Shown one piece after another: positions 35,253 through 44,359 of a stretch of DNA of 64,000 nucleotides. Under the pieces are notes generated by a model. It was not told the DNA's origin. It was given only the letters and a program-made list of their open reading frames with translations, and did no database searches. The stretch is from NCBI RefSeq assembly GCF_036347055.1, contig NZ_CP108882.1:1612001-1676000 (forward strand). The letters run 5' to 3'. The translations under genes were made by a program, and so were the position numbers. Position 1 is the first letter of the stretch, and each line of letters starts with the position of its first letter. The DNA comes from Streptomyces sp. NBC_00820. GTDB lineage: Bacteria; Actinomycetota; Actinomycetes; Streptomycetales; Streptomycetaceae.

Positions 35253-35334
35253 GGGTCGATACTGCCTTGTCCTGGGTGTGGTGCCAAAGATGGGAAGCGG
35301 CGCGGGCGGTCGCGTCCGCGCCGGTGGTGGGGGG

Positions 35335-36567
35335 TCAGGCCCGGGGCGGCGAGCCCACGGTCACGACGTCGCCGATGACGATGACCGCCGGCGGCCTCAC
35401 CTCTTCGGCCCGTACGGTCTCGGCGACCGTGGCGAGGGTCGCGTCCACGCGTCGCTGCGCGGCCGTCGTCCCCTCCTGGACCAGTGCGACGGGGGTCTCG
35501 GGGGACTTCCCGTGCGCGACGAGCGTCTCGGCGATCTTCCCTATCTTGTCGACGCCCATCAGGATCACCAGCGTACCGGTGAGCTTCGCGAGCGAGGGCC
35601 AGTCGACCAGGGAGCGCTCGTCGTCGGGGGCGACATGACCGCTGACGACGGTGAACTCGTGGGCGACGCCCCGGTGGGTGACCGGGATGCCGGCCGCGCC
35701 CGGCACCGAGATGGAGCTGGAGATGCCGGGGACGACGGTGCACGGGATCCCGGCCTCGGCGAGCGCCTGGACCTCCTCCATGCCGCGGCCGAAGACGAAG
35801 GGGTCGCCGCCCTTGAGCCGGACCACGGATCTGCCCTGCTTCGCGTGCTCGATCAGGGCGTTGTTGATGGCCTCCTGGGCCATGTACCGGCCGTACGGGA
35901 TCTTCGCCGCGTCGATGACCTCGACGTGCGGGGGCAGCTCGGCGAGCAGGTCACGCGGGCCGAGCCGGTCGGCGATGACGACGTCGGCCTCGGCGAGGAG
36001 GCGGCGGCCGCGCACGGTGATGAGGTCCGGGTCGCCGGGTCCACCGCCGACCAGGGCGACGCCGGGCGTACGGGTGCGGTGGTGCGGGGCGACCAGGGTG
36101 CCGTCGCGCAGGCCGGCCACGACCGCGTCGCGGATCGCGGCGGTGTGGCGGGGGTCGCGGCCGCGCGCGTCCGTGGTCAGGACGGCGACCGTCACGCCCT
36201 CGCTGGTTCCGGTGGCCGGCGTCCAGGCCGTCGCCCGGTCGGCGTCGTCGGAGCGGACGCACCAGACGCGTGCGCGCTCGGCCTCGGCGGAGGCGGCGGC
36301 GTTGGCGTCCGGGTCGCTGGTGGCGATCAGGGCGTACCAGGCATCGGTGAGGTCGCCCTCGGCGTACGGACGCTGCTCCCAGCGGATCTCCCCCGCGTCC
36401 GCCATCGCCTCGACCGAGGGGGTCGCCTGCGGGGACACGAGGAGGACGTCCGCGCCGGCCGCGATCAGGGCCGGCAGGCGCCGCTGGGCGACCTGGCCGC
36501 CGCCGAGGACGATCACACGGCGGCCGGAGAGGCGGAGACCTACGGGGTAGGCGGGGTGTTCGGCCAT
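35335..36567 (-). CDS. CysG-like precorrin-2 dehydrogenase/uroporphyrinogen-III methyltransferase
   Basis: A 410-residue bifunctional enzyme on the path to corrinoids and sirohaem. The N-terminal about 150 residues are a NAD-binding precorrin-2 dehydrogenase domain (VIVLGGGQVAQRRL). The C-terminal 250 residues are an SAM-dependent uroporphyrinogen-III C-methyltransferase (VGGGPGDPDLITVRG, RLKGGDPFVFGRG). The central CysG dimerisation segment seems shorter than in enterobacteria, so ferrochelatase activity is uncertain. It stands downstream of the bluB-cobT terminator. Confidence 0.92.
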   Translation of the reverse strand: MAEHPAYPVGLRLSGRRVIVLGGGQVAQRRLPALIAAGADVLLVSPQATPSVEAMADAGEIRWEQRPYAEGDLTDAWYALIATSDPDANAAASAEAERARVWCVRSDDADRATAWTPATGTSEGVTVAVLTTDARGRDPRHTAAIRDAVVAGLRDGTLVAPHHRTRTPGVALVGGGPGDPDLITVRGRRLLAEADVVIADRLGPRDLLAELPPHVEVIDAAKIPYGRYMAQEAINNALIEHAKQGRSVVRLKGGDPFVFGRGMEEVQALAEAGIPCTVVPGISSSISVPGAAGIPVTHRGVAHEFTVVSGHVAPDDERSLVDWPSLAKLTGTLVILMGVDKIGKIAETLVAHGKSPETPVALVQEGTTAAQRRVDATLATVAETVRAEEVRPPAVIVIGDVVTVGSPPRA

Positions 36568-36658
36568 GAGGTACGGCTCCTCGTGCAGCTCTGGCGTGGG
36601 CGCGCTGCGGCTCCGAAGCGGCCCTGACGTGCGGATCTTATGGGGTGGGCAGGATGTA

Positions 36659-36702
36659 CGGCAGGGGTGGTCCGGCTGTTGAACACCGGACCACCCCTGC
36701 CG
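36659..36702 (-). terminator. Strong terminator after bluB-cobT
   Basis: CGGCAGGGGTGGTCCGG (36659-36675) pairs perfectly with CCGGACCACCCCTGCCG (36686-36702): 17 pairs with a 10-base loop, 26 bases past the bluB-cobT stop. Confidence 0.93.
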
Positions 36703-36727
36703 CGACGCCTGCTTCCCGCTTCTCGGT

Positions 36728-39700
36728 CTACTTCTCGGTGACGCCTGCCGAGTCGAACGTCGCCACCTCGTGCATCGCCCGGGCCGTGCTCTGGACCAGG
36801 GGCAGTGCGAGCAGGGCGCCGGTGCCCTCGCCGAGGCGCAGGTCGAGGTCGACCAGCGGGCGCAGGCCCAGCTTGTTGAGGGCGGCGACGTGACCGGGCT
36901 CGGCGCTGCGGTGGCCGGCGATGCAGGCCGCGAGGACCTCGGGGGCGATGGCCCGGGCGACGAGGGCCGCGGCGCCGGCGCTGACGCCGTCCAGGATCAC
37001 CGGCGTACGCAGGGAGGCGCCGCCGAGGAGCAGGCCGACCATGGCCGCGTGCTCGAAGCCGCCGAGGGCCGCGAGGACGCCGACGGGGTCGGCCGGGTCC
37101 GGCTGGTGGAAGTCGAGCGCGCGGCGCACGACCTCGGTCTTGCGGGCGAGGGTCTCGTCGTTGATGCCCGTGCCCCGGCCGGTCACCTCCGCCGGGTCGG
37201 CCCCCGTGAAGACGGAGATCAGCGCGGCGGACGCGGTCGTGTTGGCGATGCCCATCTCGCCGGTGAGCAGGGCCTTGTTGCCGGCCGCGACCAGGTCGCG
37301 GGCGGTCTCGATGCCGACCTCGATGGCGGCCTTGGCCTCCTCGCGGGTCATCGCGGGGCCGGTGGTCATGTCGGACGTGCCGGCCCGGATCTTGCGGGGC
37401 AGCAGGCCGGGCGTGGCCGGGAGGTCGGCGGCGACGCCGACGTCGACGACGCACACCTCGGCGCCGACCTGGGCGGCGAAGGCGTTGCAGACGGCGCCTC
37501 CGCCGAGGAAGTTGGCCACCATCTGGGCGGTGACCTCCTGCGGCCACGGGGTGACGCCCTGGGCGTGCACGCCGTGGTCGCCCGCGAAGATCGCGACGGC
37601 GGCGGGCTCCGGGATCGGCGGCGGGCACTGCCGGGACAGCCCGGACAGCTGTGCGGAGATGATCTCCAGCATGCCCAGCGCGCCGGCCGGCTTGGTCATG
37701 CGCTTCTGGCGCTCCCAGGCCTCGCCGAGCGCCTTGGCGTCGAGCGGGCGGATCTGTGCGACGGTCTCGGCAAGCAGGTCGTGGGGTTCCTCTCCGGGAA
37801 GGGCGCGGCGCCCGTATGTCTCTTCGTGCACGACCCACGACAGCGGGCGTCGCTTGGACCAGCCGGCCTGCATCAGCTCGGGCTCGTCCGGGAATTCGTC
37901 GACGTACCCGACGCACAGGTAGGCGATGACCTCCATGTGCTCGGGCAGGCCGAGTGCGCGCACCATCTCGCGCTCGTCGAAGAAGCTGACCCAGCCGACG
38001 CCGAGGCCCTCGGCGCGGGCCGCGAGCCAGAGGTTCTCGACCGCGAGCGCGGCGGAGTACGGCGCCATCTGCGGCTGGGTGTGCCGGCCGAGGGTGTGGC
38101 GGCCGCCGCGGGTGGGGTCGGCGGTGACGACGATGTTGACCGGGGTGTCGAGGATGGCCTCGATCTTCAGTTCCTTGAACTGCTTGGCCCGGCCCTTGGG
38201 CAGCGACTTGGCGTACGCCTCGCGCTGGCGCATGGCCAGTTCGTGCATGGCCTGCCGGGTGTCGGCGGACCGGATGACGACGAAGTCCCAGGGCTGCGAG
38301 TGACCGACGGAGGGCGCCGTGTGGGCCGCCTCCAGGACACGCAGCAGCACCTCGTGCGGGATGGGGTCGGAGCGGAAGCCGTTGCGGATGTCCCGGCGCT
38401 CGCGGATCACCTTCAGGACGGCTTCGCGCTCGGCGTCGCTGTAGGCGGGCGCGGCCGGTCCGGTGGACTGTCTTGCCTCTTCCACCGCGGCCGCACCCTC
38501 TTCCTGGTCCGCGGCCCTGGTCTCCAGGTCGTCCGCGTGCTGTACGACGTCGGGGGCGTCCTCGCCCTCCTCCGACGCGGCCGGTTCGGCCTCGCGAGGC
38601 GCGGGCACCGCGGCGACGGGTCCCTGCGGTGCGCCGTCCTGTTCCTGTGTGGGAAGGATCAGGGGGTGCGGCGGGGTCGGGGCGAGATGCGGTGCGGTCG
38701 GCACCAGGCCGTCGACGGCCACGAACTGCCCGAGCGGCTGCTCCGGGTGCGGCTCCAGCGAGACGTGGGAGGGCAGCGGGTCGGGATGACCGGCCGGGAC
38801 GGGCTCGGCGGGCGCGACGGGTACGGCGGGCGTGGCCGCGATGGAGCCGGTCCCCGCCACGGCCTCGCCGGCGGGCGGCGCGGGGGTGGCGTCGGCGTGC
38901 TGGAGCAGGGGGCCGGCGGGGGTGCCGGCGGCCGGGGTCGCGTGGTCAGGGGCGCCGTCGCCGGGGGCCGGGGCGGCCGCCGGGGTCGGCTGGTCCTGCC
39001 CGGGTACCGGCGGCTGCTGCTGGGGGGCCATCGCTGTCACCGTCTCGGCGTCGTGCGCGAAGGCCGGGGCGAGCTGCGGCCCCTGCGCCTGGAGAAGTGC
39101 CGGGTCGTGCACTCCGGAAACCCCGGCCGCGGCGGGGACGTCGTCGGCGGACGCGTCCGGTGCCTCCGGTGCGGCCAGTGCCTCCGGTACGACTGCTTCG
39201 ATCTGGACGGCGAGGGGCTCGGCGTCCGGCGCCTCCGTCACGGGAATGCCGGGGGCCTGCGCCGCGGGCTCGCCGGCCTGCGCCGGGACGGCGAGGGGGG
39301 CCGGTGCGTCCACGGCGTCGGCCGGGACGGGTGTGGGCTGGACCTCGATGGTGCCGGTGGCGTGCGGGGCGGCCTGCGCGGACGGGTCGGCCTGCGCGGG
39401 GGCGAAGTCCGCGGCACCGGCGGCCAGGGGCACGCCCTGGGCGGCCACCAGACCGACGGCTTCGGCCGCGACCTGCGCGGGCACGGCTCCGACGGCCTCG
39501 GGCATGCCCTGCGGCGCCTCGGCGACCTGGGCGGCCTGGGCGGCATCCTCCGGCTGCGTGGGTGCTTCGGGAAGCGCGGCGTCGGGGGATACGGCCTGCG
39601 GCGCGGCCTCGGGGGCCTCGACCGGCTCGGCGATCTCGATGACGTCGGCCGTCTCGATGACGGCGACCGCCTCGACCGCCTCCACGGCCTGCGCGCCCTC

Positions 39701-40966
39701 GGGTGCCTGGGCCTCGACGGCATCGCCCTGCGGCTCCTGAACGGGAGCGCCCTGCGCCGCAACCTCCGCGGCGGGTGTCTCCTGCGCGGCAGCCGGAGCC
39801 TCCGCGACCTGCCCGGCCTCGGCGGCCTCGTTGACCGCCACGGCTTCGGGGACCTCGGTGGCCTCGACGACCGTCACGGCTTCAGCTGCGGGGACCCCGG
39901 CGTCGGCGACCGGTGCGTCTGCGTCTTCCTGGGACTCGGCGAGCGCCGGTGCCTCACCGAAGCCCGTGTCCGCGAACTCGGCCTCCACAGCGGCCTCGGC
40001 CACCTCAGCCGGGACCTGGACCGATACCTGAACCTGATCCTGGACGGAACCCTGAGCCGACTCCTGGACGGAACCCTGAGCAGGTTCCTGAGCCGCATCC
40101 TGAGCGGGTTCCTGCGCGAGTTCCTGAGCAGGGTCCTGCGGAAGTTCCTGAGCCGGAGCCGGAACCGGCTCCTGAGCGCCCTCGACGCCGTACCCCATGT
40201 CGGGCCCGTGCGCCGGCTGAAGGCCTTCGTGGCCGTGCACGGCGTCGGGCTGTCCCGGGGCCGCGACGGCGGCCTCGACGGGAACCTGCGCCACCGCCTG
40301 CGGGGCGAGGGGGTTCATGGCGGCCCCCTGCGTGGCGTCGGTCGCGTCGGCGAACGGCTCGGCCGCCGGGCCAACCGTTTCCGCAGCCGTGGCCCCGACA
40401 CCGGCCTGAGCCGGGGCGGGCTGTGCCGCGCCCCAGGGGGCCGCGCTCGGCGGGGTCATGTGGCTCGGGGGCTGGACGTCCAGGTACTCGGGCCCCATGG
40501 TGGGCGGTCCCGGCTGCCGTACCGGCGCTCCCGCGGGGCCGCGGTCGGCGAGGGAGCGGACCGGGCTGGCGGAGGCGTCGGGGATCGGCGGACCGAGGTG
40601 CAGCGGCCGGCGCGGCGGCTGCGGCGCGGCCGACGGGTCGTGCGGGGCCGAGAGGATGGGCGACTGCGGGACGGAGACGGGCCCCGAGTCGGGCAGTCGT
40701 ACGCCGCTGAGGTCGACGGAGCCGCTGTCCCGGCCGTCGGTCTCGTGCGGGCCGGGCTGATGGACGGCCTCGACGACGGGTTCCGGGGCGGGAGGCGGTA
40801 CTTCGTTGCCCCACGCGCCCTGGGCACCCGGAAGCAGCAGGTCCTCGTCCTCGGCGGGCGCCTCGGCGAGGTAGGTGTACGCACCGTGCGCGGGAACGCC
40901 CGGCTGCTCCACCATGCCTGCGCTCTCCGGCTGCCCCTCGCCCGGGACCTGGCCGGTGTCCGTCAT
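36728..40966 (-). CDS. cobT: BluB-CobT fusion with long disordered N-terminus
   Basis: A 1412-residue protein. Residues 1-about 838 are low-complexity Ala/Pro/Glu/Val/Gln sequence with no membrane segment, including a run of PAQE/SVQ-type hexapeptide repeats. Residues about 842-1065 are a BluB-type nitroreductase domain (RRDIRNGF, APSVGHSQPWDF) that would make 5,6-dimethylbenzimidazole from FMN. Residues about 1070-1405 are CobT (IFAGDHGV, GEMGIANTTAS, DGVSAGA, LGEGTGALLAL with the catalytic Glu), which turns that base into alpha-ribazole phosphate for the lower ligand of cobalamin. Start ATG 40966 with GAGGGG upstream. No B12 riboswitch was recognised before it. Confidence 0.9.
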   Translation of the reverse strand: MTDTGQVPGEGQPESAGMVEQPGVPAHGAYTYLAEAPAEDEDLLLPGAQGAWGNEVPPPAPEPVVEAVHQPGPHETDGRDSGSVDLSGVRLPDSGPVSVPQSPILSAPHDPSAAPQPPRRPLHLGPPIPDASASPVRSLADRGPAGAPVRQPGPPTMGPEYLDVQPPSHMTPPSAAPWGAAQPAPAQAGVGATAAETVGPAAEPFADATDATQGAAMNPLAPQAVAQVPVEAAVAAPGQPDAVHGHEGLQPAHGPDMGYGVEGAQEPVPAPAQELPQDPAQELAQEPAQDAAQEPAQGSVQESAQGSVQDQVQVSVQVPAEVAEAAVEAEFADTGFGEAPALAESQEDADAPVADAGVPAAEAVTVVEATEVPEAVAVNEAAEAGQVAEAPAAAQETPAAEVAAQGAPVQEPQGDAVEAQAPEGAQAVEAVEAVAVIETADVIEIAEPVEAPEAAPQAVSPDAALPEAPTQPEDAAQAAQVAEAPQGMPEAVGAVPAQVAAEAVGLVAAQGVPLAAGAADFAPAQADPSAQAAPHATGTIEVQPTPVPADAVDAPAPLAVPAQAGEPAAQAPGIPVTEAPDAEPLAVQIEAVVPEALAAPEAPDASADDVPAAAGVSGVHDPALLQAQGPQLAPAFAHDAETVTAMAPQQQPPVPGQDQPTPAAAPAPGDGAPDHATPAAGTPAGPLLQHADATPAPPAGEAVAGTGSIAATPAVPVAPAEPVPAGHPDPLPSHVSLEPHPEQPLGQFVAVDGLVPTAPHLAPTPPHPLILPTQEQDGAPQGPVAAVPAPREAEPAASEEGEDAPDVVQHADDLETRAADQEEGAAAVEEARQSTGPAAPAYSDAEREAVLKVIRERRDIRNGFRSDPIPHEVLLRVLEAAHTAPSVGHSQPWDFVVIRSADTRQAMHELAMRQREAYAKSLPKGRAKQFKELKIEAILDTPVNIVVTADPTRGGRHTLGRHTQPQMAPYSAALAVENLWLAARAEGLGVGWVSFFDEREMVRALGLPEHMEVIAYLCVGYVDEFPDEPELMQAGWSKRRPLSWVVHEETYGRRALPGEEPHDLLAETVAQIRPLDAKALGEAWERQKRMTKPAGALGMLEIISAQLSGLSRQCPPPIPEPAAVAIFAGDHGVHAQGVTPWPQEVTAQMVANFLGGGAVCNAFAAQVGAEVCVVDVGVAADLPATPGLLPRKIRAGTSDMTTGPAMTREEAKAAIEVGIETARDLVAAGNKALLTGEMGIANTTASAALISVFTGADPAEVTGRGTGINDETLARKTEVVRRALDFHQPDPADPVGVLAALGGFEHAAMVGLLLGGASLRTPVILDGVSAGAAALVARAIAPEVLAACIAGHRSAEPGHVAALNKLGLRPLVDLDLRLGEGTGALLALPLVQSTARAMHEVATFDSAGVTEK

Positions 40967-41006
40967 GCGTACCCCTCGCCCATCGGTTAGTGCTCCTACG
41001 ACCAGC

Positions 41007-41111
41007 TCATCCGGAGCGGCGCACCGACCGCCCCGCAGTGAAGTAACGAGCGTCCGTGCCCAGCGGCACGAACGACCCGCCGGAAATGGCGACAAAGCCA
41101 TTCAGTGGCAT
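41007..41111 (-). CDS. Candidate 34-residue ORF upstream of bluB-cobT
   Basis: A short ORF on the minus strand beginning MPLNGFVAISGGSFVPLG and ending RSVRRSG, with a TGA 41 bases before the fusion gene start. GGGACA lies just before its ATG and about three quarters of third positions are G or C. It may be a leader ORF or a small protein; nothing is known to me. It sits in the 345-bp gap between cobL and the fusion gene. Confidence 0.4.
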   Translation of the reverse strand: MPLNGFVAISGGSFVPLGTDARYFTAGRSVRRSG

Positions 41112-41311
41112 TGTCCCGGTCGATACGCCGTCGCGACAGCGTGATCCGCGACAGCCCGCTGTGGACTGCGCCACTTTGCGCGCCCACCGGCTCCGCCGTA
41201 CCCCACCCACCCCAAAACGGGCGTGCTTTCCGGACATTGACGAACGAACTTCCGGGCCACCGGTGCGGTACAACGATCGGCCAGCCTACCGCGCGCAGTA
41301 CGACAACAGGA

Positions 41312-42532
41312 TCACGGGGCGCGTTCGGGCAGGACTCCACTCAGCAGGAACGCGACGCTCCGCTCGGTCTCCGTCCAGGCCCGGGTGTCGAGTTCGACGG
41401 ACTGGAGCAGGGCGCACTGGACGCGATATCCGTGCTCCGTCAGGTCCCGGCCGACGAGTTCGGCGGCGTCACGGGTCGCGGCGTGGGCGACGATCCGCCG
41501 CGGGCGTCGGTCGGCCACCGCGGAGACCACGGCGGCTCCCCCGCCGCCGACGCGCACGACGTCCGGTTCGGGCAGGTTCTCCAGGACGTGCGGGGCGGTG
41601 CCCCGGACGATCTGGAGCTGGACCCCGAAGGCGCGGGCGGCCGCCTCGGTGCGGGTGCAGGCCGCGAGATCGTGGTCGACGGCGATGACGGCGGCCCCGG
41701 CGCGCGCGGCCTCGGTGGCGAACGCGCCCGAGCCGCAGCCGATGTCCCAGACGAGGTCGCCCACCCGGGGGCCGAGGTGGGCCAGTTGGGCGGCGCGGAG
41801 CAGTTCGGTCTCCCCTTCGCCGAGCCCGCCGCCGTACGCATCGTCGGGCTGTACCCAGCCGCGTGGGCCGGTGGCGGGGTCGCGGCCGGCGATCCAGCCG
41901 CCGCCCTCGCCGCCGGCGCCCGGTGCGGCGGGGCCGCCGATGACGATGACGACGTTGGGGTCGCGCCAGGCGTGGTCGGTGGCCCGGTCGGAGGTGACGA
42001 CCGTGACCCGCTCGCGTTCGGTGCCCAGTTCCTCGCAGATGACGAAGGTCCGGTGGACCTCGTCGAGGAGCAGGCCGAGTTCGGCGGGGCCGGCGCCCGG
42101 TGAGGTGAGGACGGCGACCTTGGCGTGGGCGCGGCACACGTTGACGGCCCGGCGCAGGGTACGGGGGTGGGCGACGACCACCTGGGCGTCGTCCCAGGGC
42201 ATGCCGGCGCGGGCGAAGGCGGCGGCCACGGAGGAGACGGCCGGGACGACCTCGACCTCCAGGCCGAACTCGGGTGCGCGCAGGGTGCGTACGACACCGA
42301 AGAAGCCGGGGTCGCCGTCGGCGAACACGACGGCGGTGCCGCGGTGGCCGGCGATCCGGCGGGCGGCCAGGGAGACGCTGCCGAGGCGGACGCGTTCGGC
42401 GGCGGGCGGGACCTCGGGCAGCGCCAGGTGGTGGGCCGCGCCGGCCACGAGTGTGGCGGCGCCGAGGGCGCCGCGTGCCGCGGCGGTCAGCGGCGAGCCG
42501 TCCCAGCCGATCACCGTGACCCGGTCGGCCAT
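41312..42532 (-). CDS. cobL: Precorrin-6Y C5,15-methyltransferase (decarboxylating), CbiET type
   Basis: A 406-residue bifunctional corrin enzyme. The N-terminal about 200 residues form the CbiE methyltransferase (VTVIGWDGSPL, FADGDPGFFGV). The C-terminal part is the Rossmann CbiT methyltransferase with SAM loop VWDIGCGSGAFATEAAR and a following Asp pair. Together they methylate C5 and C15 and decarboxylate the C12 acetate. It lies 345 bases upstream of the fusion gene on the same strand. Confidence 0.93.
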   Translation of the reverse strand: MADRVTVIGWDGSPLTAAARGALGAATLVAGAAHHLALPEVPPAAERVRLGSVSLAARRIAGHRGTAVVFADGDPGFFGVVRTLRAPEFGLEVEVVPAVSSVAAAFARAGMPWDDAQVVVAHPRTLRRAVNVCRAHAKVAVLTSPGAGPAELGLLLDEVHRTFVICEELGTERERVTVVTSDRATDHAWRDPNVVIVIGGPAAPGAGGEGGGWIAGRDPATGPRGWVQPDDAYGGGLGEGETELLRAAQLAHLGPRVGDLVWDIGCGSGAFATEAARAGAAVIAVDHDLAACTRTEAAARAFGVQLQIVRGTAPHVLENLPEPDVVRVGGGGAAVVSAVADRRPRRIVAHAATRDAAELVGRDLTEHGYRVQCALLQSVELDTRAWTETERSVAFLLSGVLPERAP

Positions 42533-42686
42533 CGTCGTCAGTCTCCAGGTCTTCGCAGGTCGTCAGGGGCACGGGGCCCGTGCGCGGGCTCCGTGAGAGT
42601 ACCTGGTGGGCGGCCGCGGGCGCGCGGGGCCGGGGCCGTGACGGCCGGTCCGCCGGACTCGTCCGGCAGGGCGGGGCTCGCCGGGG

Positions 42687-43325
42687 TCAGTTCCAGTCGG
42701 CGTACGACGTGAAGCCGCCGGTGTCGGCGAACTGCTCGTCGGTGCCCTCCAGGTCCTCGGGGAGCAGGCTCCACACGATGAAGTCGGTGCGCAGGTCGGC
42801 CCAGGTGCCGTCCTCGGTGCGGACGTGCACTATGCAGGCGTTGCGCAGGACGCCCTCGCTGATGCAGCCGATCTTCTGGGCGACCTGCTGGGAGGCGGTG
42901 TTGTCGGCGGCGGTGCGCAGCTCGATCCGCTCGAACTTCTGGTCGCGGAAGAGCCAGTGGGCGGTGGCGAGCGCGGCTTCGGAGGCGTAGCCCTCGCCGC
43001 GTGCCCAGGGGGCGATGACGTACGACAGTTCGGTGGAGCGGATGTCCCAGTTGGTCTTGCCCAGCTGGACGATGCCGACCAGGCGCTGGGTGAGGAACTC
43101 CGTGACCGCGAGGTCCAGGCCCCGGCCGGCGGCGCGTTCGGCGGGCGCGTACTCGGTGATCCAGCGCCGGGCGGCTTCCTCGGTGCACGGCTGGGGTACG
43201 TCCGTCCAGGCGGCGACCTGTTCGTCGTTCATCATCTCGGCCAGGGCGGGCACGTCGTCCTCGTCGAGGGGACGCAAGCCCAACCGCTCCGTGCTGATGG
43301 AGATGGTGGGGAAGGTGCTCGTCAT
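42687..43325 (-). CDS. GNAT acetyltransferase, RimJ/RimL type
   Basis: A 212-residue N-acetyltransferase of the ribosomal-protein-acetyltransferase branch. It begins ISTERLGLRPLDEDD and shows the acetyl-CoA region with VIAPWARGEGYASEA and ADNTASQQVAQKIGC. Substrate unknown. Start ATG 43325. It lies between cobL and the metQ terminator and seems to be its own unit. Confidence 0.9.
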   Translation of the reverse strand: MTSTFPTISISTERLGLRPLDEDDVPALAEMMNDEQVAAWTDVPQPCTEEAARRWITEYAPAERAAGRGLDLAVTEFLTQRLVGIVQLGKTNWDIRSTELSYVIAPWARGEGYASEAALATAHWLFRDQKFERIELRTAADNTASQQVAQKIGCISEGVLRNACIVHVRTEDGTWADLRTDFIVWSLLPEDLEGTDEQFADTGGFTSYADWN

Positions 43326-43415
43326 GCGCCGCTCCGTAACCTTCGGAAACTTCTTGAGGGACCGTCAGGGCCCTGCTGAAATGCCCAGCATGCAGCATGA
43401 AACCACTGAACCGCA

Positions 43416-43457
43416 CGACGGGCCCCACTCCGGGTGCTGAGCGAGTGGGGCCCGTCG
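43416..43457 (-). terminator. Terminator of the met transport operon
   Basis: CGACGGGCCCCACTC (43416-43430) pairs perfectly with GAGTGGGGCCCGTCG (43443-43457) around a 12-base loop, 38 bases past the stop of the second metQ. Confidence 0.9.
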
Positions 43458-43494
43458 GCGGCGGCACGCCGTGCTCGGCGCGTTCGGTCCGAGG

Positions 43495-44322
43495 TCAGTT
43501 CGGGGTCACCGGCAGGACGGATCCCTGGTACTTGTCCTCGATGAACTTCTTCACCTCGGGCGAGGTGAGCAGTGCGGCGAGCTTGCGGACCCGGGGGTCG
43601 TCCTCGTGGCCGCGCTTGACGGCGAGGAGGTTGGCGTAGGGGTTGTCCTTGGCCGACTCCAGGAGGATGGCGTCCTTGGTGGGCTTCAGGCCCGCGTCCT
43701 GGGCGTAGTTGTTGTTGATGACGGCCGCGTCCACGTCGTCGAGCGAGCGCGGCAGTTGGGCGGCCTCCAGCTCCTTGAACGTCAGGTGCCGGGGGTTGGC
43801 GGCGATGTCGGCCGGTGAGGCGTCCGCGCCGGCGCCCGGCTTGAGCTTGATGACGCCCTCGGCGGCCAGGAGTTTGAGGGCGCGGCCTTCGTTGGTGGTG
43901 TCGTTGGGCACGGCGACGGTGGCTCCGCGCGCGAGCCCGGTGACGGCCTTGGCCTTGTGGGAGTAGACGCCCATGGGCGGCAGGTAGGCCTTCACCACCG
44001 ACACCAGGTCGGTGCCCTTGGACTTGTTGAACTCGTCGAGGTAGGGCTGGTTCTGGTAGAGGTTCGCGTCGAGCGAGCCCTCCTGGAGCGCGGTGTTCGG
44101 CAGGACGTAGTCCGTGAACTCCTTGATCTCCAGCTTGAGTCCGGCCTTGGCGGCGAGGTGGTCCCTGACGTAGGTGAGCACCTCGCCGGCCGGGACGGGG
44201 GTGGCGCCGACGACGAGGGCGCCGTCCTTGCCACCTCGGTCGCCGGAGTCCGAGCCGGTTCCGCAGGCGGTGAGGCCGGCGGACAGTGCCGCGGTCACCG
44301 CGAGTACGACGGTCTTGCGCAT
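43495..44322 (-). CDS. MetQ-type substrate-binding lipoprotein, copy 2
   Basis: A 275-residue NlpA/MetQ family lipoprotein. The signal peptide ends in the lipobox LTAC, with Cys20 as the lipidation site. The mature domain shows family segments DYVLPNTALQEGSLDANLYQ and ALKLLAAEGVIKL. It is a tandem duplicate of the gene just upstream, sharing much of its DNA sequence near the 3' end, and is the last gene of metNIQQ. Confidence 0.93.
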   Translation of the reverse strand: MRKTVVLAVTAALSAGLTACGTGSDSGDRGGKDGALVVGATPVPAGEVLTYVRDHLAAKAGLKLEIKEFTDYVLPNTALQEGSLDANLYQNQPYLDEFNKSKGTDLVSVVKAYLPPMGVYSHKAKAVTGLARGATVAVPNDTTNEGRALKLLAAEGVIKLKPGAGADASPADIAANPRHLTFKELEAAQLPRSLDDVDAAVINNNYAQDAGLKPTKDAILLESAKDNPYANLLAVKRGHEDDPRVRKLAALLTSPEVKKFIEDKYQGSVLPVTPN

Positions 44323-44359
44323 GAGTCGATCCCCCTGTCGGTCAGACTGCCGGAAACTG

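Noticed and set aside
36770..40990. 1406-residue open frame on the plus strand across bluB-cobT
   Set aside because: It is the antisense shadow of a GC-rich repetitive gene; its translation is low-complexity Gly/Arg with no domain, while the minus strand encodes clear BluB and CobT domains.
40967..41311. Cobalamin riboswitch upstream of bluB-cobT
   Set aside because: A GCCACTG resembling part of a B12 element occurs, but the AGCCAGGAGACC-type box and the rest of the fold are not seen.
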